49,340 nt of DNA, taken from assembly GCA_015661005.1 (NCBI GenBank), contig JACTTX010000001.1, forward strand, positions 1 through 49,340, read 5' to 3'. Shown here in pieces: positions 40,322 to 47,176 of the stretch. This DNA is from Candidatus Magasanikiibacteriota bacterium (GTDB taxonomy: Bacteria > Patescibacteriota > Patescibacteriia > Magasanikbacterales > JACTTX01). Position 1 is the stretch's first letter, and each line of letters starts with the position of its first letter. A program made the position numbers and the translations under genes. Under the pieces are notes generated by a model that was given only the letters and a program-made list of their open reading frames with translations, searched no databases and was not told the origin of the DNA.

Positions 40322-40812
40322 ACAAAAAGGATTTCGGAAAATTTTACGACGAGCATTTAGACAAAATTTATCGGTTTGTATTTTTTCGCGTCGGACGCAA
40401 CCATGAACTGGCGCAAGATTTGACGTCCGAGATTTTTGTCAAAGCCCTGACGCATTTTTATTCTTATGATCCGAAAATTTCGGCGAGCGCCTGGATTTAT
40501 ACCATTGCGCGTAATCACTTGGCCAATTATTTTCGTGATGTCAAAAGCGGTGTGCCGTTGGAAGAAATTGAAAACTCTTTGCAGTTTTTTCACGATGGCG
40601 TGTCGCATATGGAAAAATCTGATGTCGCCGGGCGCGTGCGGACGGCTTTGCTAAAGTTGGCGCCGGAGAAGCGACGGATGGTGGAGATGAAATATCTGGA
40701 AGGATTTTCCTATGCGGAAATCGCGGAAATTGTTGGCGGAACGGAAGGGAGCGTCAAAGTGGCGAGCCACCGCGCGCTCAAAGAATTACATCGGTTTTTG
40801 GCGGCGCCGTAA
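40318..40812 (+). CDS. ECF-type RNA polymerase sigma factor
   Basis: A 164-aa sigma-70 family protein. It has region 2 (FGKFYDEHLDKIYRFVFFRVG...AQDLTSEIFVKALTHF, then AWIYTIARNHLANYFRD) and region 4 (LAPEKRRMVEMKYLEGFSYAEIAEIVGGTEGSVKVASHRALKELHRFL). It lacks regions 1 and 3. Downstream genes for a DUF5667-like membrane protein and a DUF5666-like exported protein are the usual neighbours of this group in Patescibacteria. The DUF5667-like protein may be its anti-sigma partner. Confidence 0.92.
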   Translation: MNKKDFGKFYDEHLDKIYRFVFFRVGRNHELAQDLTSEIFVKALTHFYSYDPKISASAWIYTIARNHLANYFRDVKSGVPLEEIENSLQFFHDGVSHMEKSDVAGRVRTALLKLAPEKRRMVEMKYLEGFSYAEIAEIVGGTEGSVKVASHRALKELHRFLAAP

Positions 40813-40843
40813 CTTTATCCACAGCTTTGGGTATCATATTTAG

Positions 40844-40906
40844 AAGGTGTCACTCTCAAAGGGGTCAATTATAAATTAGAAGTGGCGCCTTTGAGAGTGA
40901 AACCTT
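40844..40906. repeat. GGGGACA-family palindrome (CACTCTCAAAGG type)
   Basis: AAGGTGTCACTCTCAAAGG (40844-40862) and CCTTTGAGAGTGAAACCTT (40888-40906) are complementary with one mismatch over 19 bp. The inner part has GGGGTCAATT and TTAGAAGTGGC. CACTCTCAAA also occurs at 7170-7179 in the 7.2-kb element. Confidence 0.85.
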
Positions 40907-40910
40907 ACCT

Positions 40911-41552
40911 ATGAAATTTTTCTTCTGGAAACAACGGAATAACGCCGGGCCGGTCGACGCTTTTACGCGTCGGCTGAAGCGACAGTTGCTTGAACGGCAT
41001 GCCGCTTTGTATCCCGAACGTCCGCGTTTTGCGCTCGTGCCGATGATCCGTTATGGCATGGCGCTTTCAATGGCCGTAATTTTTGCTTTTTCCGCCACTG
41101 GCGTCTACGCTTATGAAAATCCGGACGTCAATGAGGAACACCCGCTTTATTTTATGAAACGGGGGATTGAGCGGGCGGAAGAAGTGATCGCGGCGCGTTC
41201 ACCGGAAACGGTCGTCGTTTTTCACGAGAAACAAATTAAGCGGCGATTGGCGGAAATTGAACGGTTGAAAACTAAACAACGTCCGGCCGCGCGCGCGGTG
41301 CGGGAAGCACAGGATAATTTTGATCGCGTGGAAGCGGCGCAGGAAAAAATTGTTGAGCCAAAAAAACGCGAACGAGTAAAAAAATTCCTGGAAGAAGTGG
41401 AAAAACGAGATGAGTTTAAGGAAAAAAGAGAAGAACGTTTGGAAAAAAAGAAGAGACAGATTAATCAACGCAAAAAAAAACAAGATGAAAATTCTGACGG
41501 CGGTCGGGTCGAGTCGCCGGAGGAAAAACAACACACAGCAGATGACAAATAA
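40911..41552 (+). CDS. DUF5667-like membrane protein, putative anti-sigma factor
   Basis: A 213-aa protein with one membrane helix (residues about 46-66, MIRYGMALSMAVIFAFSATGVYAYENPDV). HPLYFMKRGIERAEEVIA, the DUF5667 hallmark, follows, then a long charged helical region (residues 95-205) rich in Glu, Lys and Arg. Residues 1-45 would face the cytoplasm, near the sigma factor. It lies 98 bp after the sigma gene, past a palindrome. Confidence 0.75.
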   Translation: MKFFFWKQRNNAGPVDAFTRRLKRQLLERHAALYPERPRFALVPMIRYGMALSMAVIFAFSATGVYAYENPDVNEEHPLYFMKRGIERAEEVIAARSPETVVVFHEKQIKRRLAEIERLKTKQRPAARAVREAQDNFDRVEAAQEKIVEPKKRERVKKFLEEVEKRDEFKEKREERLEKKKRQINQRKKKQDENSDGGRVESPEEKQHTADDK

Positions 41553-41568
41553 CATATAACACACAACA
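41527..41568. repeat. degenerate 7-bp array at the end of the DUF5667-like gene
   Basis: AACAACA, CACAGCA, GATGACA, AATAACA, TATAACA and CACAACA run across the stop codon into the gap before the DUF5666-like gene. Confidence 0.65.
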
Positions 41569-41583
41569 AAAACATTAAATTAT

Positions 41584-42291
41584 ATGAAAAATTTTACTTA
41601 TAGATTAGTGACGTTGGGGGTGGTGGCATCAATGGCGTTGGTGGCCACACCCGCCTTGGCTCAAGATACCGCCTCAACCGTGGCGCCGGTGGTGACCACA
41701 TCTTCAGAAGTGGTCAAGGCGCCGCGTCATGAAGTGCGTGTGGATGGAGAATTGACGGCAATCAGCGGCAATGATTTGACGGTTAAAGCCGTGAAAGTTT
41801 TGCCGAAGAATAAAAAGTTTGAAAAGTATCCGCAAAAAGACGGAACGGTAATTGTTCATCTGACTGATAAAACGGTTATCGTGCGTAAATATTGGGGGCG
41901 TTCAACGCTCGCCGAGCTTGAAGTTGGCGACCAGTTAGTAGTTTTTGGAAAGCTCAATAATGACGGCGCCATGAACGCACGTCATGTGCGCGATCTATCC
42001 ATCTATAAACTTTTCCGTCCGGCAATGGGAAAGGTGGAATCAGTGGACGCGGTCAGCAATAAGTTTATGTTCTCCGTCAAAGACAAATCATACGTTGTTT
42101 TTGTAACAGCGAGTACGCGCTTCACGAAACGCGGTCAGAAGCCCACCTTTACCGATCTCAAAGTTGGCGATGATGTCCAAGTCCGCGGCGTTTTCCGCAA
42201 AGCAATCAATGAAGTGTTGGCGGATAATGTGCAAATTAAAGCGGTGAAACCGGTTGACATTCCGGCGGCGATTCCCACGCCAGTTCAGTAA
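41584..42291 (+). CDS. exported DUF5666-like protein
   Basis: A 235-aa protein with a signal peptide (TLGVVASMALVATPALAQD, cleavage after ALA near residue 26). Two related beta-rich halves follow: VDGELTAISGNDLTVKAVK...LEVGDQLVVFGKL and GKVESVDAVSNKFMFSVKDKS...LKVGDDVQVRGVF. This G-x-(V/L)-x-(A/S)-(V/I)...VGDxVxVxG pattern is that of DUF5666 OB-like domains. It probably belongs to the regulon or module of the upstream sigma factor. Confidence 0.75.
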   Translation: MKNFTYRLVTLGVVASMALVATPALAQDTASTVAPVVTTSSEVVKAPRHEVRVDGELTAISGNDLTVKAVKVLPKNKKFEKYPQKDGTVIVHLTDKTVIVRKYWGRSTLAELEVGDQLVVFGKLNNDGAMNARHVRDLSIYKLFRPAMGKVESVDAVSNKFMFSVKDKSYVVFVTASTRFTKRGQKPTFTDLKVGDDVQVRGVFRKAINEVLADNVQIKAVKPVDIPAAIPTPVQ

Positions 42292-42325
42292 AACGCCAAT
42301 CCAGAAAATTACGGAATTAAAAAAT

Positions 42326-42353
42326 CCGGCGGCAGAAATGCCGTCGGTTTTTT
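42326..42353 (+). terminator. intrinsic terminator
   Basis: CCGGCGGCA-GAAA-TGCCGTCGG stem (one G-U pair, stable GAAA tetraloop) followed by six T residues. It ends the sigma-factor gene cluster. A-rich sequence before the stem means it could also serve the convergent minus-strand genes. Confidence 0.93.
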
Positions 42354-42377
42354 GTCCGTCAATTTTTGCGTGTGCCA

Positions 42378-42800
42378 TCATTTGCTTTCTTCCAGATGCC
42401 GGTCCAGCGCCTCATTCACCATCATGTCCGCTTCTTTATTCTTTTCCCGCCGCACATGCGTGAATGAAATTTTTTTAAAACGCGTCGTGATATTCCAAAT
42501 TTTTACAAAAAGCGGCGCCAAGTTAGGATCGCGCACGCGATATTCCCGATTCATTTGTTTGACTAAAAGTTCCGAGTCCAAAAAACATTGCACTTCGGCG
42601 GCGCCAAGCTCCGCGCATTTTTCCAAAGCGGACAAAAGCGCGCGATACTCGGCCTGATTATTGGTGGTTTCTCCAAGGTAGCGGCCGTACTGTTCAATCG
42701 TGCGGCCATCGTGATTTTTAATAACAACGCCAAGAGCGGCGGGGCCGGGATTGCCCCGCGCCCCGCCGTCGGTAAAAGTGATCAGCGATATTATTTCCAC
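42378..42800 (-). CDS. rnhA: ribonuclease HI family protein
   Basis: A 140-aa RNase H-fold protein that cleaves RNA in RNA-DNA hybrids. The four acidic residues are present: Asp11 (TFTDGGARGNPGP), Glu51 (NQAEYRAL), Asp75 (FLDSELLV) and Asp125 (NKEADMMVN). The GTG at 42800 was chosen as start, and it overlaps the last 10 bp of the DUF1761 gene. The frame continues upstream, but that part is antisense-like. It lacks the basic protrusion of E. coli RNase HI, as in archaeal-type homologues. Confidence 0.9.
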   Translation of the reverse strand: MEIISLITFTDGGARGNPGPAALGVVIKNHDGRTIEQYGRYLGETTNNQAEYRALLSALEKCAELGAAEVQCFLDSELLVKQMNREYRVRDPNLAPLFVKIWNITTRFKKISFTHVRREKNKEADMMVNEALDRHLEESK

Positions 42801-43207
42801 ACGGCAAGAATCGTGCCGACAATGCCAAAGGCAATCACCGTATAACCGTTGGTCAACAAATACCAACCAAGTTTACGGCTCTCAAAGAGAACGGCGCTTG
42901 ATGTGGTGGTGGCCACAAAACCGAGCCAGGACCATATGCCAACCAAGGCGCCGGCCATGGCGGTCTTGGCGCCAAGCGCGCCCACCAAATACGCCAGGAC
43001 GTAACTCGTCACGAGCGCCGAAATCAACATCCCGACATATCCCTTCCAAGCATCTTTCTTTTTTTCTTTCATCATCTCAGCTGTTACGCCAACGTACTTC
43101 ATCCACAGCCGACCAAAAAACAGCGGGGCATACCAGATGGCGCCAACAATAACCATAGCGACGGCGCTGACCGCCACCGCCAACCAATTAATGAGAACGA
43201 CGGGCAT
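42791..43207 (-). CDS. DUF1761 membrane protein
   Basis: A 138-aa protein with four membrane helices. The pattern INWLAVAVSAVAMVIVGAIWYAPLFFGRLWMKYVG, later GALVGIWSWLGFVATTT and WYLLTNGYTVIAFGIVGTIL, is that of DUF1761. The function is unknown. It overlaps the rnhA start by 10 bp. Confidence 0.85.
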   Translation of the reverse strand: MPVVLINWLAVAVSAVAMVIVGAIWYAPLFFGRLWMKYVGVTAEMMKEKKKDAWKGYVGMLISALVTSYVLAYLVGALGAKTAMAGALVGIWSWLGFVATTTSSAVLFESRKLGWYLLTNGYTVIAFGIVGTILAVWK

Positions 43208-43301
43208 AGAAAAGGGGGGTTAGATCAATAATTTAGAGTATAAAAATATGGATATGGAATGATGGTGTGGTATTAAGGATGTTCACCCCAAATTCCAGAT
43301 A

Positions 43302-45041
43302 TTAAATTGTTCGCACATCAATCAACCGACACTCAATTTCTTTGAACCCGTTCCATTCATTTTCATCGATTTCAAAAGCCAGATCAGCGCGGGTTCCCGG
43401 TTTCAGTGTATCATAGAGTCCGCCAAAGCCAAAGCCAATCATTTTTTGCACTTTGCCGTTTTGCTTCACGATCAGCCGCAAGTGTTTTTTTGTGCTACCG
43501 ATTTGCGCGGCATCAATAATTTCACAATCGTGGGCGACAAAACGCGGTTCACTGTTGCCAACGCCGAACGGCTCAAATTTTTTGAGCTGGTCTAAGAGAT
43601 CCCAAGAAAGATCATTAAGCGCGAGTTCAGTATCCAGCTCAAGTTTCGGCGCCACGGGCCCGGCGGAGAGCGACGCGGAAACCATCGCGCAAAGAGCGGA
43701 CTCAAAATCAGGCAGAACTTCCACGCTGGCGAGCGTAAAGCCGCAGGCCTGCGGATGGCCACCGAATTTTTTGAAAAATTGCGGGATGGTTTGGATGCCG
43801 GCAATCATATTCCACTCGGGAATACTGCGGCCGGAACCGACAATCGCGCCGTTCACTTCTGCCATGGCCATGACCGGCCGGTAAAATTCATCCTTGAGTT
43901 TGCTGGCGACCAGTCCAATGATGCCCACTGACCACGATGGTTCAAAAACACAGATCAGCGGACGTTCATTGAGGCCGCGTTCAGTGATCAAAGCGCGGGC
44001 CTGTCCAATCATTTCTTCAGTGAGTTTTTGGCGATCGGTGTTATTGCCGTGCAGAGCGGCGGCTTGAAGAGCGGCGGCTTCCATATTTTCTTCCGTTAAA
44101 AGATCGAAAGCGGCGCGGGCGTGGCGCATGCGTCCGGCGGCATTGATACGCGGGGCAATTTGAAAACCGATTGTTTGCGAAGTGACGGTGCGTTTGATAA
44201 CGCCGTTTTCATCAAAGAGACCGGCGGTTTTCATGAGCGCGGCTAAACCGACGCGTTTTGTTTTGGCAATGACCGTGAGTCCAAAACGGGTGAGGACGCG
44301 CGTTTCACCGAGAAGTGGCACCATATCCGCAACGGACGAGATGGCGACCATGTCCAAAAGCCACTTTTCAAATCCTTCACGGGAAATGCCAGAGGGAAGA
44401 CGGGTTTTGTTTTCCGCTTCCTGCAACATGGCTTGAGCCAGCTTGAACGCCACGCCGCCGCCGGAAAGTGTTTTGTCCGGATAAGTTTCCGTCGCGATTT
44501 TAGGATGAAGAATGGCAAAAGCCGACGGGAGCGCCGGGGGAATTTGGTGATGATCAGTCACGATGACGTCAATCCCGCGGCGGCGCGCTTCCGTAATTTC
44601 TTCAACATTGGAAATTCCACAATCGCAGGTGATGATAATTTTGGCGCCAGTTTCCGCCAGCGCGGTGACGGTGTTCAGATTTAGTCCATAGCCGTCCGTT
44701 TCCCGATGTGGCAAGAAAACCTCCAAATTGGCGCCGAGCATTTTTAAAGTGGTGTAGAGAATGACACTGGCGGAAACGCCGTCAGCGTCATAATCGCCGT
44801 GAATCACAATTTTTTCTTTTTCGTCAATTGCGCGGAACAACCGTTCCACCACAAGCGGCATATCGCGAAACAAAAAAGGATCATGCGTGTGCGTGACGTA
44901 GTTTGGATTTAAAAATTGTCGGCACGCTTCCGCCGTCTGGAAACCGCGATTCCAAAGCAACTGCCGAACGACCGGCGGAAAATCAGGAAGAGCCGCGGAA
45001 AATTCCGGCGGATGAACCGGAGAGACGAACCATTGTTTCAT
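43302..45041 (-). CDS. recJ: single-stranded-DNA-specific exonuclease RecJ
   Basis: A 579-aa DHH-family 5'-3' exonuclease of DNA repair. The motifs are HGDYDADGVSAS (residues 81-92), CDCGISN, VTDHHQIPP (Asp163-His164-His165), DMVPLLGETR and, in the DHHA1 domain, GRSIPEWNMIAGI and FGGHPQACGFTL. The C-terminal OB domain begins near residue 470. ATG 45041 was chosen because it gives the common MKQW-type N-terminus. It overlaps the small gene upstream by 4 bp (ATGA). Confidence 0.95.
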   Translation of the reverse strand: MKQWFVSPVHPPEFSAALPDFPPVVRQLLWNRGFQTAEACRQFLNPNYVTHTHDPFLFRDMPLVVERLFRAIDEKEKIVIHGDYDADGVSASVILYTTLKMLGANLEVFLPHRETDGYGLNLNTVTALAETGAKIIITCDCGISNVEEITEARRRGIDVIVTDHHQIPPALPSAFAILHPKIATETYPDKTLSGGGVAFKLAQAMLQEAENKTRLPSGISREGFEKWLLDMVAISSVADMVPLLGETRVLTRFGLTVIAKTKRVGLAALMKTAGLFDENGVIKRTVTSQTIGFQIAPRINAAGRMRHARAAFDLLTEENMEAAALQAAALHGNNTDRQKLTEEMIGQARALITERGLNERPLICVFEPSWSVGIIGLVASKLKDEFYRPVMAMAEVNGAIVGSGRSIPEWNMIAGIQTIPQFFKKFGGHPQACGFTLASVEVLPDFESALCAMVSASLSAGPVAPKLELDTELALNDLSWDLLDQLKKFEPFGVGNSEPRFVAHDCEIIDAAQIGSTKKHLRLIVKQNGKVQKMIGFGFGGLYDTLKPGTRADLAFEIDENEWNGFKEIECRLIDVRTI

Positions 45042-45127
45042 AGCGCCGGCGCGATCGTGAAAAAAATCATGCCGCCGACCATGACGAGCACTATCACAAA
45101 CCAGGCCTTTTTTTGCCAACGTTTCAT
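45038..45127 (-). CDS. 29-residue single-helix membrane protein upstream of recJ
   Basis: A tiny reading frame, MKRWQKKAWFVIVLVMVGGM plus IFFTIAPAL, with a basic N-terminus and one hydrophobic helix. Its stop overlaps the recJ start (ATGA), which suggests translational coupling. No function is known. It is supported only by its shape and coupling. Confidence 0.5.
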   Translation of the reverse strand: MKRWQKKAWFVIVLVMVGGMIFFTIAPAL

Positions 45128-45145
45128 AAAGTGTCAAAGAGTGCG

Positions 45146-45290
45146 GCGCAAATGTCGTTCCTGTCCTATGTTGAATAGTTACCGGCAAATGTCGTTCCTA
45201 ACTGGCGTTGAATAGCAACTTGCAAATGACGTTCTTGATTGAAGAGCACGTCATTTGCAAGTTGCTATTCAACACGCACGTCATTTGCGC
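45146..45290. repeat. palindromic element, copy 4 (with tandem units)
   Basis: Core arms GTTGAATAGCAACTTGCAAA... (45207-45231) and 45249-45273 are 25 bp and perfect. The centre GTTCTTGATTGAAGAGCAC differs from the other copies at two bases. On the left, two direct units (45146-45181 and 45184-45219) share GCAAATGTCGTTCCT and GTTGAATAG. Outer GCGCAAATG pairs with CATTTGCGC at 45282-45290. It lies between lepA and the small gene upstream of recJ. Confidence 0.88.
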
Positions 45291-45315
45291 TTAACTCCCT
45301 TTTTTAAATTCCGAA

Positions 45316-47175
45316 CTATCTCTTCAGCACCGCTAAATACGTTTCGGCCGGAATATCAACGGAGCCGCGGCCCAGTCCCATCATCTTCTTTTTACCTTTT
45401 TTCTGCTTTTCCAGCAACTTGCGTTTGCGGGTAACGTCGCCGCCGGACATTTTCTGCATGACATCTTTGCGCAAGGCGGAAAGCCGCTCGGCGGCAATGA
45501 CTTTTCCGCCAATCGCGGCCTGCAATTTTACTTCAAACATCTGTTTCGGCAAACTCTCTTTGAGTTTTTCCACAATGACGCGGCCGATTTTGTACGCCTC
45601 ATCGCGCCAAATGATTTGCGCCAAGGCCTCCACCACCTCTTCGGCCACCAAAATGTCCAAACGAACGACATCAGTCAGCTCATAATTTTTCAGTTCGTAA
45701 TTCAAGGACGCGTAACCGGAGGAAACGGACTTCAAGCGATCATAAAAATCCACCAGAATGGACGCGAGCGGCAATTCATAATGCAGAAGAGCGCGCTCGC
45801 CCAAGAATTCCATTGTCAAATATCGTCCGCGTTTTTCAGAAACCAATTGCATGATTCCGCCCAAAAATTCTTTGGGCGTGATGATGTCAGCCCGCACCCA
45901 GGGCTCTTCAATTTCTTTAAGCCATGAAGGGTCGGGGAGTTCCACCGGACTTTTTATAATAATGACGTCGCCGTTGGTTTTGGTGACGCGATAAGCCACG
46001 CTCGGCGTGGTGACAACAATATCCATTCCGTATTCGCGCCGCAATCTCTCTTGCACAATTTCCAGATGCAAAAGTCCCAAGAGTCCGACGCGGAATCCAT
46101 AACCCAAAGCCGCGGAATGTTCCGGTTCATAGGCCATGGCCGCGTCATTTAGTTTCAAACGCTCCATCGCGTCCCGCAAACGGGCGTATCCGTCTCCTTC
46201 TTTGGGGAAAATTCCGGCAAAGACCATTGGTTTGGCGGCTTGATAACCGGGAAGCGGGTCAACATGGCTGTGGGCACCCGGTTCCGCGGGACTTGCGGCA
46301 ATGGTGTCACCAACGGAAACCAAGGAAATATCTTTGACGCCGCTTACAACGTAACCAATTTCTCCGGCGCTTAATTTTTTTACCACCACGAGCTTGGGCG
46401 TGTAGACGCCAATCTCCATCACTTCGCTTTTGGCGCGGGAGTGCAGAAGCTCCACGGTGTCGCCCGGTCTGATCAGGCCGTCAACAACGCGCACGGAAGC
46501 CACCACTCCTTTGTAATCATCATAACGCGAATCAAAAATCAGCGAACGAAAAGGCGCGGCGGCATTGCCGGCGGGCGTCGGTACGCGCTCTACTATGGCG
46601 TCTAAAATTTTTTCCACGCCTTCGCCGGTTTTTCCGGAAGCGAGAATGACATCGTCATCACGGCAACCAATCAGTTCGCAAATTTCTTTTTTTGTTTGTT
46701 CAATTTGGGCGTTCGGCAGATCAACTTTGTTGACTACCGGAATGATGGTTAGATTTTGTTCCAAGGCCAGATAAAGATTGGCCAAGGTCTGCGCCTGCAC
46801 GCCTTGGGTGGCGTCCACCAACAATAACGCGCCTTCAACCGCGGCTAATGATCTGGAGACCTCATAATTAAAATCCACGTGCCCGGGCGTATCAATTAGG
46901 TTCAAGATATATTCATCATTTTCATCTTTTCCTGCATCCGATTGTTTTGTTGTCTGTTGTTTGTTGTTTGTTATCTGTTGTCTGTTGTAGACCATTCGCG
47001 CCGGCTGAAGCTTGATGGTGATCCCGCGTTCGCGTTCAATGTCCATCGTGTCCAGCATTTGCTCTTTCATTTCTCTTTTGGGAACCGTTCCGGTAAATTC
47101 CAAAAGACGGTCGGCCAAGGTTGATTTCCCGTGATCAACGTGAGCAATAATGCAGAAGTTGCGGATGTTATTCAT
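45316..47175 (-). CDS. lepA: elongation factor 4 (LepA)
   Basis: A 619-aa translational GTPase that acts on stalled ribosomes. Motifs are G1 AHVDHGKSTL (residues 11-20), G2 ERERGITIKLQ, G3 DTPGHVDF and G4 NKVD. The LepA-specific C-terminal domain includes GGKVIAAERLSALRKDVMQKMSGGDVTRKRKLLEKQKKGKKKM. Residues about 65-87 (NRQQITNNKQQTTKQSDAGK) are an insertion between G2 and G3, encoded by a period-7 repeat. It starts 1 bp after the murJ stop on the same strand. Confidence 0.97.
   Translation of the reverse strand: MNNIRNFCIIAHVDHGKSTLADRLLEFTGTVPKREMKEQMLDTMDIERERGITIKLQPARMVYNRQQITNNKQQTTKQSDAGKDENDEYILNLIDTPGHVDFNYEVSRSLAAVEGALLLVDATQGVQAQTLANLYLALEQNLTIIPVVNKVDLPNAQIEQTKKEICELIGCRDDDVILASGKTGEGVEKILDAIVERVPTPAGNAAAPFRSLIFDSRYDDYKGVVASVRVVDGLIRPGDTVELLHSRAKSEVMEIGVYTPKLVVVKKLSAGEIGYVVSGVKDISLVSVGDTIAASPAEPGAHSHVDPLPGYQAAKPMVFAGIFPKEGDGYARLRDAMERLKLNDAAMAYEPEHSAALGYGFRVGLLGLLHLEIVQERLRREYGMDIVVTTPSVAYRVTKTNGDVIIIKSPVELPDPSWLKEIEEPWVRADIITPKEFLGGIMQLVSEKRGRYLTMEFLGERALLHYELPLASILVDFYDRLKSVSSGYASLNYELKNYELTDVVRLDILVAEEVVEALAQIIWRDEAYKIGRVIVEKLKESLPKQMFEVKLQAAIGGKVIAAERLSALRKDVMQKMSGGDVTRKRKLLEKQKKGKKKMMGLGRGSVDIPAETYLAVLKR
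46950..46991. repeat. degenerate 7-bp array inside lepA
   Basis: On the plus strand the heptamers read TTGTCTG, TTGTTTG, TTGTTTG, TTATCTG, TTGTCTG and TTGTAGA. On the coding strand they give CAACAGA-type units and a Gln/Thr/Asn-rich insertion in LepA. Confidence 0.75.
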
Positions 47176-47176
47176 A

